Shown piece by piece: positions 16,001-27,330 of a stretch of DNA of 64,000 nucleotides. The first letter of the stretch is position 1. Each line of letters begins with the position of its first letter. The DNA is from Amylostereum areolatum (taxonomy: Eukaryota; Basidiomycota; Agaricomycetes; Russulales; Stereaceae): contig SAXG01000029.1 in the NCBI GenBank assembly GCA_012932865.1, forward strand, positions 310,001 through 374,000. Reading direction: 5' to 3'. Under the pieces are notes generated by a model. It was not told the DNA's origin. It saw only the letters and a program-made list of their open reading frames with translations, and did not search any database. Both the position numbers and the translations under genes were made by a program.

Positions 16001-16616
16001 AGACCTCCCCCGCGTTGTAATGTCTTTAGCCTCCACCTCGTCGCCTCCTCTTTAGCTCTGCTGTTTTCACTTGACCATTAGGCGAACAATTACCAACGAA
16101 TGATGACTGACACTGGGTTCTTCACGGTTGATCGTACTTTCTATCGTGAAACCTCCTGTTCATTCACCTTGTCATCCATAACCGTGCGATGCATATGTTT
16201 CTTAATGTTTTACCACCCAAACCGTTACAAAACCCGGGCACCGTCGCCTCATTCAAATTGTTCTAACACCTGGGTACATCCGTCAGCGTGACCGCACACC
16301 ATCGCAAGGCAAGCAGTAAGTGCAATCATATATGCGCATTTCGCTAACAGTTCTCCCGTCCGGAACTCCCACTTCTGTCGCATTGAAGAACATCACTGCC
16401 CCGTTCATGGGCCCGGCGACATGGCAATGGCAAAGAAGGCTTGTTCAAGTATGTTCGCGAAGTTGTTGTTAACACGGTAGGACTTATGCTCATGTCGAAG
16501 CGTTTCGAAATCGTGACGAGGAAAAACTCATGTAATCATTGAAATCATGGCGGAGAGAGCTGTCGTTACGAACATTCAAGTCGAGGCATGCGATATGTAG
16601 TTGGAAGAAGGGGTTT
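13068..16616. other. 3.5-kb region with no supported gene
   Basis: The first kilobase upstream of the ABC transporter ATG is presumably its promoter and 5' leader. It contains repeated CAGACTCCCG-like words near 13690-13730 and a short direct repeat of ctcaaggc near 14046-14070. The rest is pyrimidine-rich on the plus strand. Frames of 60-130 codons occur on both strands but have no domain and do not join through splice sites into anything I recognise. It may include a degraded element or long UTRs. Confidence 0.4.
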
Positions 16617-18883
16617 TCAGGCAGCGGGACCGACGACTGTTTGTTTCGTTTTGTTCAGATGCGCAATCGTCGCATCATCAAACCCGAGATGAGCCTTGAC
16701 GAGTGCCGGAGGCGTAAGTGCCAGCCACTGCAACATTATATCAGCCAGTGGCATAATTCCAGCTGAAAATGATTAGTAGTTACCTGTGTGAGGCTGACAT
16801 CCTGGAAGCGATCTTCGAGAAGAGAGATATGGGTAAGTACACTTTACGATATGCCAAACAGACCACTCACCCGTCTTAAAGATCTCGAGGTAACGAAGTG
16901 TAGTGTTGCCAACGTTCTCGACGTAATGCCCGAACGACGCGGGGACATATCCTACATCCCCGGCTTGGTAGTCGAACGTGCGCGCATTGCTTTGGGCTGC
17001 GAACAAGGTTACTCGGGCCTGTCCCTCGCTAACAAGTAATGGTATTAAACCGTTGGACGATGACGTGCGAGAGAGTCGATACATACAGGAAGAATGACCA
17101 TTCATCTTGAGTAGGATGCCACTGGATAGTACATGAGTATGTTGCCCGCATGAATGCCAAACAATGGAGCATACGTGAAGCTCGCGCATGGCGCCAGGGT
17201 TAACGGTCACCTCCGCGGCGGCGATGGTTTTGGATATGGCGAAAGTTGTCGAATCAACAACTTTGACAGATCCTCCACTGAGTGGCACCGCGCCCAGCTT
17301 AGATAACGCGAACGTGAAAGGAGAATCGACTTGTCCCTGAGGGTCAGATACGGGAGTGGCGTCACCCGAAGGGACCTCTGTAATGAGGAAGGAATGTCAA
17401 GCTGAGGAGTTCGTTCGGTAAAGGCCAACAAGCAACATGGACCGACCTGCAGGGAAAATGTACAGTTCATTAGATGGGATGTGGGCGAAAGCTGAGATAT
17501 CCATCTGGAAATTCTTTGCAAGCGCTTCCATCGGGACGTGCGCCAACCAATCTGTCAACTGCACGCATCGGTCAGCATATTTCGAAACAAGATAGCCCGA
17601 AAACACGCACTAAGAATGTTGCGTCCTCGCTGAAATCGCCCTCGTCGAAAACCTAGCGATTGGGGATGGTATAAGATTTAGCGCGTATATGCAGTTCAAG
17701 TTGCACGAACCAAGAGGAATTCCGTCCCGTCAGGGTTGTCGCCAGTCGCTTGCAGACTGTGCGGGGTACCAGCAGGGAAGTACCAGATGTCACCAGCGGC
17801 CTGTCATACTCTCAGCAATCGAACTGCCAGTGTACAGAACAGGAAGGGAGGACATACGACATTGGCCAGGTAGTTTTTACCATCTGGATCAACAGCAGTC
17901 ACCTGGGTGGTTCCCTGGAATATATTGATTAGGAGGACGTTCCTGATGATTAGAAACAAAGCTTAGTGGCAAACCTTCAAAACGTATCCCCACTTCAGAG
18001 TCGGATGTGCGTCAGCAAGGCGCTGGCGGAAGAGATATTCCTTCATACCTCAGCGGTCTTATGCCAGTGAAGCTCTCTGAACAGAGAACGTCGTTATCAG
18101 CCTGAGCTTGTGCGGATGAGGGTGTAAAACGGCGCCTCTCACCTGACAGCTCCGGCTTCAAGACGCATGTTCACCCCGGCCATTTCTGAAGCGTGATGAG
18201 CGCCGCCTATAGACGATAAGGAAAGGGGAAAGACGTACGGGTAGCGATGGGCATGACCTCAACTAAAAACGGACCAGCCAGATCTCTTTTAGCCTTCAAC
18301 GAAAGACTATGGTAACGAAGAGAACGTACGATTCTGCTGACGGGCCCAGCCTCCTGTCTGAAGACGGTTGTGACTGAGCGACATGGGCCACTTTGCGTTC
18401 ATCCTGGGAGTAATGACGTCGTCAGCCCCCTCTAAGAAGCATCTCGGCATTATATATTAGACGGCGTACACATCACCGTGGTCGCTGGTAGGTGGCGCGA
18501 GGAAGTCTGATTGGTACAAGCAATGTCAGCATAGAAACCACTTCTCCCCAACGGAACGAAGACAGACCAGGGTTCTCGTACTCGATGGGAGGATTCACAG
18601 GACCGAGAATTGTGCTCCCGAGACCACCACGTATTGGCTTGGGGTCGGCGGAGGTGTCGCCCACAGGGTATATCGGCTCATTGGGGTCCGTGCTGACAGG
18701 TTTGACCGTTTGCGTTTCCGAAGGGGCTGACTCGGTTAATGAGGGAGAACCGGTGGAAGCCACTGTTGTCGACACGGTTGACGAGGTCGCAGAAAAGGCG
18801 ATCGAGTTGGATGCAGCAGGTGCGGCATAACACGATGGCGCCAGAAAAACGAACGCAACGAAGGCACGAGAGAGCTGGACCAT
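16617..18883 (-). CDS. secreted oxalate decarboxylase (bicupin)
   Basis: Converts oxalate to formate and CO2 with Mn, outside the cell; common in wood-decay fungi. The ATG at 18883 starts a signal peptide (MVQLSRAFVAFVFLAPSCYA) and a Ser/Thr-rich leader. Cupin 1 has RELHWHKTAE, which matches the His-x-His-x3-Glu metal site, then AAGDIWYFPAGTPHSLQ. Cupin 2 has RELH|WHPTQDEW (split by an intron) and AGDVGYVPASFGHYVENVG. The lid segment reads FSEDAT, so the Glu that separates decarboxylases from oxalate oxidases is present. The C-terminus is TVVGPAA and stop. There are many short introns; joins checked include the one inside the second HWH motif. A TATA-like box lies about 60 bp upstream. Alternatives within the bicupin family are unlikely given the lid. 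Confidence 0.92.
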
Positions 18884-18942
18884 GGTGAGTGCGAGTGCGA
18901 GCGGGGAGTTGAACGCGCCATTTTCCTCTAGATCGGTGGGAC

Positions 18943-18952
18943 CTTTATATAC
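18943..18952 (-). promoter_or_regulatory. TATA-like box of the oxalate decarboxylase gene
   Basis: TATATAAAGG on the minus strand, about 60 bp before the ATG at 18883. Spacing fits a fungal core promoter. Confidence 0.55.
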
Positions 18953-21102
18953 GATTACGCCAGGGTTTGCTGCGTAGTAGAAGAATAGGTCGGGTTGATG
19001 CTGGACGGCCGCAGTTATGTAAACGCCCTTGTTGAAAGAGTGCCCCAACGGCCCCATCGGGAGAAGATCAGTGGCTGCAGGAGCATGTGGTGCGAAGGGA
19101 TGGAAAAAATCGGATTACATAGTCCGAATTATCGTGTGACGATTCAGACGAAGTCGCGGACAGAAACGGGCGAGTGCTTCGAAAACTTTGGCAAACTTGG
19201 GAAGTCCAGTTGCGTGCTATAAATAGCCCATAAGATGAAAGACAACGGTACGTACATAAACCCGTGAAGGCGCCCGTCGTGGACGCAGCTGGGAATATGG
19301 AAGCAAACCATGAACATGTGAGGCATTTGAGCCTGTTGTTCCTTGATTAAGAAACTAGGGCAGTTAGAACATGGGGGTTAGCGGCGACGAATGAGCCGAA
19401 TGCTTTGTGGACACGCAGACCATGTCTGGCGGCATCGCCCAATAGCCATGCGACCATCGTGCAAGGCTCACGATTGTTCCTGTGAAACTCCTCACACGGT
19501 GCAAGGGACGAGGATGACTACACGGAAAGCGTCCCGGGAATCGACGACTCGGGCGCGACGACTCACTTGGAAATGCAGCGACTCTACCCGATATTGTGGT
19601 ATATCAACACAAGACTTAGGGGGAGCCCGGGATGCAGGGACGTGCGGGGGAGATCGGTGAGTTCATTGCACGCAAACCAGGGGATACCTTGAGAGATATA
19701 ACAGGACCAGTGACGTGTTCACGACTCTGCTCCCGAGGTAAACACGGACACAAGTGCTCTTCATTCCTAGACAAAGGAGAGCTTGTGAGCGCATTTTCAA
19801 CAGGAAGGCTACAAATCTTCTTGCATTTTCTACGAGTCGTGTGAAGTGTGTAACATGGAACATTGAATTGAGAAGCCCGTCCCCCAAAACGCCGTTAGAT
19901 CTGGCTCCATAAGTAGCAATGGGCATTCGCAGACCATCCTGATCACTGACCTTGACATCCTTGCCGTTCTTCCGAAATAAGAGGCTTGAGACGTCGACGG
20001 ACCATTTATGGAGGTTAAGTGAAATGACAGGAATGGGGTTCCTTCCGGGCGGGACATCTGTGAAATGATACGGTTGGGGTTCACAGGTCTCGGAAGGCGA
20101 CGAAGGATATGAGGTCTGATACTTGCAGGGTGAGGATAGGATGCCATCGCGAGAGCAGGGTGAGACAAGCAGTGAGCGAGAAAAGTATATTGACGAAAGC
20201 GATGGTAGGATGGGTTTAGATGCAATGCAGGTAGTTTGTGGCAAACATTCCCTAGATAATTTAGCATCCAGGTCTCCGCCGGCAGGTGTCAATTGTCAAA
20301 CGTTGGCACATTCCATAGGAAAGTGAAGGAGAGGAGAGTGAATGAAAAAAAGATGAGAGATATGATGGCCGAAGTTGCACCACAGTGTGCAGCGTGGTTG
20401 TTCAATTGGCGGTGGTCAGTGTGCAAGTTCATCGTCGGAGAGGCTCGGTCCTCGGAGTCGACAATGCTACCGTGGAAAAAATCACATGATCTGCCATCAG
20501 GTCCAATCTGGTCCGATGAAACATCTTGGAATTTTCGTCTTCGTCTTCGAGCCTTGACAACTCTTGTTATTCGACAGTATAGAAACTATTGTCTTCCAAG
20601 ACGTAGTACTATGTACATACTCAGCGCGAACAGCTATCTGACTGGCAGCTCGTGCGTGTAAGTCCCTCATTTCAACGACAACCATCAGGCTCTTCGGCGC
20701 CACGGTCGATCTCGACTTTTCGTCTGCATAGCTCCGTGTTTAGAGGGATGCCTTGGACGTCCGCATTGCATGCTATGGAAAGCGACGAATTGGGGAGGTG
20801 CAGGAAGGAAAGAGGCGTTCCTTGTTGGTGGCGCCATGAGATAGGGAAGAGTTCGGAAGGAGACGTGACGCGTGACGACAGGGTACACCGCAAAATCGAC
20901 CCCGAGTCGGATCGCGCGTGAGAGCCAGGACCGTAAAGAATACACGGGTCGAAGAATCGACGATGAGGACTTCAGGCTACATGCATATGCACTATGTTTA
21001 TGCTACCACTCTGGAGTCGCTGCCCACTGAACGAGGCAAAGTAGCGGTAGATGCAGGAGGAACTAAAACGCGCACCCGAGACCTGACCACAACTTGGCCA
21101 GT
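18953..21102. other. region with no supported gene
   Basis: This is the upstream region of oxalate decarboxylase plus the 3' flank of the DUF7918-like gene. The largest frame is a minus-strand stretch at 19663-20292. It contains a hydrophobic segment but no family motif and no clear splice continuation, so I do not call it. GC content and codon usage look unlike the flanking coding exons. Confidence 0.4.
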
Positions 21103-22830
21103 CTAATCCAGTTCGATGGTACATCCGTTCCAGTCACCAATTGTGACAGTCTCCTCTTTTGGAGGATGCGACGGACGATCCAGCTGTGAGAGTTGCCTGT
21201 CCAGCTGGTCCAATTCTGCCTTTTTCCGATTCCACTCCTCCTTGATGCGCTCCTTAAAGCATAACAGTGAATTACTGGCACAAATAGTGGCAGCGCCGTT
21301 TCCACACACCTTTAGCTTCCGCCGCACTTCCTCTTTGTCAGACTAGCGTCGAAAAATCGAGTTAAACACTGATATCGGGCGCTACTAGTAAAGACACTCA
21401 CATCCGGTTCTTCCGGTCCCTTCTGGCGCTTTGAAGCCTGCGACAGAATATGAGAGGTAGGATGTTCATCTTTGACCGAGTCCGATGTTTCAGCATTGAT
21501 CCCACGCAATCGTTTGCTTGACCTTATAGGACCTCCTATCGTCCGCGCCCGCTCGGCACGGCGCAATGCTGAAATAGATAATTGCACGACACGTTGTAGC
21601 GATCGTGAAAGATAAACGAACCTCCGGACTTGTAATCATACTTGGAAACGAGCCACGGCTTGTGGGGGGGATCAGTCCTATCGAGACAGGGTTCCATGGA
21701 AACATCAGCGTCTTCAGCATCGCACAACCTGGTGCATCAAGGAACGAATTGCGCCAGTAGTCAGCGAACAATGTAGGAGAAAGGTAGTCAAATCGTACTT
21801 GATCGCAAGATCATGAAGCGTTGCCTTGTCTTCGGGGACAGCCCCAACAGAGGACACCACGGACAGATTGTCGTCGTTATCGTCATTGTTGGCGTTGTCA
21901 TCGTCGCCGTGGTTTTCGTTGTCGTCAACTCCATCGATTTCAGCATTGTCGTCGTCCGTGTCATCAGGTTTATCGCTGCCAGTGTCATTGTTGTTCTCTA
22001 CAGCTTTGTCGCCTTTGTTTCCGTCGGCTCCATCTGAGAACTACTACTCAGAACATATCCGGGAAAATGCTATAGAGATACTGCACCATGGCTGGCGCGA
22101 GTATCCGCCGATGGCGACGCCGGCGTCTGGCTTTCGATGCTTTGTCTTGTTCGATATAACTTCAGAATGATCGTCCCAAGGTCATAGTATCCATTTTGTA
22201 CACGAGGCTCGCGATCACGTGCCGTGCTAGTGGACGCGTGAGAAGTTGAACTATCTGGCCATGCAAACAGCAAGATGTAAACTGATCGTTACAGATCCGA
22301 CATGGTAAGGAATGGCTCACCCCCGTATACTACGCGTGAGAACAAGAATGGACGGACCTGTGTTTTCCCATGGTGGCACACCAGCACACCTCTCGCTTCA
22401 AAATCCCCGTCACGACCAGGGAGGACCTGGAATTCGTCCATCCGACGGCCATCCATGTGGACTTCACATTCAAGGGGGACACTGGGACGAGTTCTATTCT
22501 TGATTATTATCATAAAGCGCTCCATGTAAACGGTGGTAAGCCCTTCAGACTGTCAGAGGTAAATCAAGCACTGGAGATGGCTCACCTCGTCAGCTTCCCC
22601 GTTGATCTCGCACGCTATCTGTCTTCCGCTCTTCGACCTATGAATGTTTTGACATTCGACAGCTACATGATCGTCATCCGTCTGAGTTTTGATGATAGCG
22701 GTGACACCGCATAGAGTGAGGTGGACGTCTTCCTGATCCTCAGGTTGGGCGATATCCGGGTAGTACTAGTAAGCCAGTCAAGAGTCTCCGGAGATACGAC
22801 AGAACAAGGACAAACCACAGAGGCCGGCAT
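21103..22830 (-). CDS. divergent DUF7918-like protein with acidic tract and coiled coil (family member F)
   Basis: Function unknown. The N-terminus is likely spliced as MPASVVCPCSV|EDVHLTLCGVT. The next exons read CEINGEADE, then ECEVHMDGRRMDEFQVLPG and QVRPFLFSRVVYG. This matches the DUF7918 pattern seen in the other copies: a short beta domain, a Val-x-Asp-Gly turn, then Arg-Pro-Phe-x-Phe-Ser. About 21825-22040 encodes a strongly acidic Asp/Asn tract (SDKPDDTDDDNAEIDGVDDN and onward). The C-terminal exon has a Lys/Glu/Arg-rich helix (ERIKEEWNRKKAELDQLDRQ), probably a coiled coil. The tail is CTIELD and stop, which differs from the IDLT tails of the other five copies. Exon boundaries in the middle are not solved. 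Confidence 0.6.
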
Positions 22831-23185
22831 CTTTGCAATGACTGGAGGGGAATCAAGTCACAAAAGTGATCTCAAACTCGACGTGAGGAGGACACTACGT
22901 CCTACCAGTACATAAGTAGTAGGAATCAGGATACTTAGATAACAACCGCGGCACCACTGGGAAGGCTTCGGTTTGTTCCGCGCACGTGGTCGCAGGATAG
23001 AACCTCTGCTGGTCTGCTCGGAAAACATGACTGGGAAGACAGTCAAGGAGGACGTAAATCCGCGTTGGAGATAAATAAAAGTGGGTATAAGCACGGCGTA
23101 CATAGGTCTTGACGAAAATACGTGATACCAGTAGACAAAAAACCACAGAGACTAGCGAGGAACGACATAACTGTCACAAAAACCT

Positions 23186-24163
23186 TCACTGCGTCTTGTT
23201 CGACTTAGCTTGAGCTATGCGCGCGATCGGGAAGATAAGTTCCCCCTCGAATACCGCCCCCAGCGACCACAGCTGGACATCGGGCGCGCCCACCCCATCA
23301 CCGTAAGAGCCCAAACCGCCCTTATCTTCCGGCAGCTTTTCAGCGTATGCCAGTCCCCAGTGACCTCTGTAATCGGGGCTGAAGTCGAGCCACGGGTTCT
23401 CTCTGCCATTCTCGGAATCGTCGGTACCGATGACGGGGGAGGGCTCCGACTCGGGGTATTTTCCGCGAAGGAGGGGAGGTTGGATGAAGCGGACGAAGGG
23501 GCGGACGAGCGCCGGGTGAACGGGTAGGGCGGGAAGGCGCGAGTCGGTGAGGAAGGCGCTGAAAAACGGCTTGTCCGAGGAGAGAGGCGCGGGGCAGCCT
23601 TCTGGGTGGAACACACGAACGATTGTTCCTTTGGAGCCGACGGTCTCGAACTCGAAACGCGCAAGATGCTTCGCAATGTCTGAGTGCGAGGGCAAGTTAG
23701 CGACAGCAGACGCGTTTAACTGGATTAGGCACGTACTCCAGTTGCGCCGACCGTTCCAGACGCTAGCGGGCGTGCTCACGTAGAGGGTGGTGAGACGCCA
23801 AGAGACCTCCTCCGTGACGGGGTTTTTGAACTTGCCCGGGGAGAAGATGAGCTCGTCGTAGGGACCGACGGGGCCTTCTGTGTATCGCACGACGGCGATG
23901 AGGCCTGGGCCACCTATAAATTGGGACTTGTCGTCGACGGGGGAAAGAGCGGACGGGTGGATCTTCTCAAGGGGAGTAAAGAATCCTGTGGGCAAGCCCT
24001 CCGGGGTGAAACGAGGGTCGTCGGGGGAAGAAGGGCGTTCTGTGTTGAACACGAAGTACCACTGTTTCGTGCGAAGTGTCCAAGGAGGGGGGGCGACTGG
24101 GACGCCGGTTAGAGGCAAGGAGCCAGGGATAGAGGACGATGGCTCGGGGGGTACAAAGTCCAT
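23186..24163 (-). CDS. acetoacetate decarboxylase-like fungal protein
   Basis: Two exons, 23737-24163 and 23186-23679, join in frame (TGG A|AC ATT) through a 57-nt intron to give 306 aa. The sequence has the layout of the fungal acetoacetate-decarboxylase-like superfamily: GPGLIAVVRYTEGPVGPYDE, LIFSPGKF, YVSTPASVWNGRRNWNIAKH and LARFEF, then a C-terminal barrel half. Fungal members are mostly uncharacterised and often sit near secondary-metabolism genes; a true decarboxylase role is not shown. I could not identify the Schiff-base Lys of the bacterial enzymes with confidence. TATA-like sequences lie just upstream. Confidence 0.75.
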   Translation of the reverse strand: MDFVPPEPSSSIPGSLPLTGVPVAPPPWTLRTKQWYFVFNTERPSSPDDPRFTPEGLPTGFFTPLEKIHPSALSPVDDKSQFIGGPGLIAVVRYTEGPVGPYDELIFSPGKFKNPVTEEVSWRLTTLYVSTPASVWNGRRNWSTCLIQLNASAVANLPSHSDIAKHLARFEFETVGSKGTIVRVFHPEGCPAPLSSDKPFFSAFLTDSRLPALPVHPALVRPFVRFIQPPLLRGKYPESEPSPVIGTDDSENGRENPWLDFSPDYRGHWGLAYAEKLPEDKGGLGSYGDGVGAPDVQLWSLGAVFEGELIFPIARIAQAKSNKTQ

Positions 24164-24208
24164 GGTTCAGGGGGATGAGAGACAATATCTCGACGCCGTG
24201 TGCAGTGC

Positions 24209-24224
24209 TTATAAGGTTATATAA
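24209..24224 (-). promoter_or_regulatory. tandem TATA-like boxes upstream of the acetoacetate decarboxylase-like gene
   Basis: The minus strand reads TTATATAACCTTATAAG about 45-60 bp before the ATG at 24163. Two overlapping TATA-type words fit a core promoter. Confidence 0.45.
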
Positions 24225-24920
24225 TGAAGCTCACTCGACTTGAGCTTGAGCGGGTGTCGTGGGGGATTCCGAAGATTCGGAGAAGAGTGGGCGTGTATAC
24301 ATCTTTAAGGGGTGTTGGGTCGACTTGGTAAGAATCTGTAAAGATGAGGCTACTGGGTCCGGAACCCGGTCACGATCGGGAAGCCGGTGCCGCGCCCTGG
24401 GCCTGAGCCGGATGCGGCAGCGCGGCTCATGCCGGTCCCGAAGAAGCACGACTGCGAGTCGGATGTATTAGTAGTCCAAGGACCAACACCAGGAAGACCG
24501 TCATAGACGTACCACCCTTCCTCTTTGCGGCGATCCTTACGGTCTCAACGGGGGATGCATTGGTCACAATCAATTGACTCTATACACAGCAGTGATACTC
24601 AGTGCGGCTTGCCAACAAATAGCGGACGATTTCGGGTTTTTCGATCCATCATGCAACCAGCATGAAACTTGTGGAACTGGCGCCTTCCACTGGAATCAAG
24701 CTCATGGGCGTCGTGGTGACAGGCCCGTCGTATGACCGTCGGCCTCGTCGATCTCGCCTGACCTCGCCCGGCGGTGCTTGCATGGTGCAGCATCTTTTTA
24801 CCCAAAAATAATGCGCACTCCAACCGTCCGAACCGCCGGTCGGCCGTGGACTTCTCCAGACTGTGTGTGCCTCTCACCTTTCTCAGTTTGCTGTGATCGC
24901 ACTTCTAATTGCCCGCCCAG
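24225..24920. other. divergent promoter region
   Basis: This lies between the acetoacetate-decarboxylase-like gene (-) and the seven-TM gene (+). A minus-strand frame near 24390-24510 starts MTVFLVLVLGLLIHPTRSRA, which looks like a signal peptide but stops after 25 residues with no convincing next exon. I call no gene. Confidence 0.4.
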
Positions 24921-24927
24921 TATATAA
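24921..24927 (+). promoter_or_regulatory. TATA box of the seven-TM gene
   Basis: TATATAA lies 73 bp upstream of the ATG at 24994 in the correct orientation. Confidence 0.6.
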
Positions 24928-24993
24928 TCCTGGGGCGCCCAGCGCCTCTCTGCGTGCAACCGCCCTCCCCCCTTATCACGCCGTCTTGTCGCA

Positions 24994-26830
24994 ATGGTGA
25001 ACTGGACAGACCCGAATGTTATAGCCTCCCAGTACAGTACGTTTTGACCTCCGGCCCCACGACATCGCACACTGACGCTTACGTCCTAGCTGTTTTTGTC
25101 CTCCTTCAACATTCACTTGCCGGAGTCTACTTGTACGTTCATTAGACGCTTCTCTGCCTTTCTGACGCAGGAGAATCTGTCTATCTAGCTGGGAATTCGC
25201 ATCCAACCTCGGATTTGATTACAAGTTGATCAGGAAGCAGCGCAAGCTTTCTTGGACGCCTTGGGTGCGTCGTTTGCCTTCCAGATTATTCGTGCGCGCG
25301 TTTACCTTTGGTCATCCAGGTGTACATTGCATGCAGGTGTTTTGGAGTTGGCTGTGTCGCCAGTATTATTGCGGGCTTTGATATTGGGCACCAGATCAAC
25401 TGCAGGGTGAGACGTCGTGGTGTACTTATCCGCAACATGGAATGTTGACAATCCCTTGACAGGCGTGGCTCATTAATGTTTACGTGAGTGCTGGATATGC
25501 TTATCCTTCGGGACGACATTGACCCCGCGCTTCTTCGGTAGTTTTTCTCGTATGCAACACTCTGGTTCTCGTCAGCGCTCATCGGCATTCGGGTGTACGT
25601 ATCTACGATGTCGTACATGTGCGGAGGCTTACCTTTGTCTTCAGCATCGCGATATGGAATCGTTCCGTCCCCATTATGATCCTCGTCGGGGCAATGATGC
25701 TCGGCTTTGCTGGTACCTTCCTTCATGGTGAATGTTCACTTATACACTGCGCGTCCGACTCTCACTCACGGTCGATTCACCATTCTCAGGTCTGATAGCG
25801 GTACGTCTCCTCGCCTTGGCAAAGAACCTGTGACTCATACGTCTCGTCAGACAAGAGGCCAATGGGATCCCACCAGCAATGCATGTCTTGTCCTGAAATC
25901 CGAGGACAACTTACCCAACACGACGGGCGGACTGGTGGTCGACGTTGGCTTGCTCCTAATCATGCTCGTCGGCCTTTTGCGTCGCCGCGAGGCTCGTAAG
26001 TTTGGTCTGTGGCAGATACTGTGGACACAAGTATGTTTTCTATAGCCGCTCATGAGGGGTCTTCGGTTGACGTTCTGGTTAGGGTCTCATCTGGCTCGTG
26101 CTCGCCACCGCGGCCGAAGTCCCCAGTGTGGTCTGTCCTACATGCATATAGATCGATTATCCGCTGATTTTAGGCTTGCAGGTGTTCATTGCACTGAACC
26201 TCAACCGTGAGCACGAGTGTACCACGATATCTCAGTAGACGGCTGACCTTTTGACCCTTTACTCTTCCCAGCGCCGATGAACATCGTGCGTCTTCATCTC
26301 ATCTTTTCGAATACTGACTGATATCTTGCTCGTGTGAATAGATGTTCTTGACTCCCCAGAGTACGTCCTTGTACTGCGTGCGCCGAAGACGTAGCTACTG
26401 ACCTGTCCGACCGTATTTCCAGCGATCATATTGTGCGTTTTTTATACTTCCGTCGTTCTGTTTCTGCGGTTCTAACTTCTCGTAGGTTGATTGGTTCAAC
26501 GCGCATGTACCGCGGCCTGGTGAACTTTGTCAATCCCGAGTAAGCACCCGTCATGGTGTCCGTCGTTCCCTCCATGATCCGCTGTCTGTCTGCAGGTCCA
26601 GCGCTGTGCACTCCACCACTTACGACAGCACGCTCCCGCGACGTCGCCCAGTCAAGGACATCGAAAACTCTGGAATCTCCTTGGTCCCGCTGGAGGTCTC
26701 AGTCCACCGCGTACAAGAGGAGCACGGGGCGTACACGTCGAGGCATGTTCTGGATCAAAAGTCGGCGAAGGACGACGACCTTTCGCAGGAGTACAATTCG
26801 CACGCAGACTACAAAGTAGAGGGTATATAA
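24994..26830 (+). CDS. seven-transmembrane fungal membrane protein of unknown function
   Basis: The start MVNWTDPNVIASQY and the following FxGVYxWEFxxxLGFDY are typical of a large basidiomycete family of putative seven-TM proteins. I read about nine or more exons: the first intron begins at a GTACGT after TCC CAG TAC A, the second exon ends near 25131, and so on with introns of about 50 nt. Hydrophobic segments include CFGVGCVASIIAGFDIG, FFSYATLWFSSALIGIR, IAIWNRSVPIMILVGAMMLG, a Cys-containing loop, LATAAEVPSVVFIALN and a final helix. The C-terminal tail (from about 26590) is hydrophilic, Ser/Thr-rich and probably cytosolic. Receptors with this topology may be GPCR-like, but no ligand or G-protein motif can be read. 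Confidence 0.75.
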
Positions 26831-27330
26831 CACGCTCGCTTGGTTACTTTCAAAACCTTCATACACTTTTGATACACTCCACGGATTTCTTCTTCGTTCC
26901 TTCGGGCTGGTGCGCTGGGTTTTAGACATGCACCACATTCATTTATTCTGGCATGCGGGCCGTGTTGGCTATTCTGTAGTATAGTTATTAATACTATACT
27001 GTACTTGCTTCAATAGCTGATTATAGTGTCGAGCAGCAGAATATGGTACGCAAAATGGCGCTACAACGACAAGCTCGTTCTCCGGAGCGTCAGACGTATG
27101 ATCCTACTATCATGGTTGGAAAGTGTGGTGCGTTATGGGGTAACCATTCGTAGGCCTGGAAAATAAAGAGAGTGAGTATCGGTAGTGTATCAGGACGAGA
27201 TAGAGTGTCGAACAGACCACAAGCCTATAAGTCACAAAACGGACAGATGCAATAGAAGCGCTCATAACGGTCCTCTTCCGCTCTAACCGCACCGTAAGAT
27301 GGTAGTCGTAGTTTCCAATAGATCAAGCAC

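Noticed and set aside
19663..20292. A 209-codon minus-strand frame with a hydrophobic stretch
   Set aside because: No family resemblance, no consistent splice continuation; other frames of the same stretch look equally protein-like.
24380..24530. Signal-peptide-like MTVFLVLVLGLLIHPT
   Set aside because: It stops after 25 residues and no following exon fits; chance in a promoter region is more likely.
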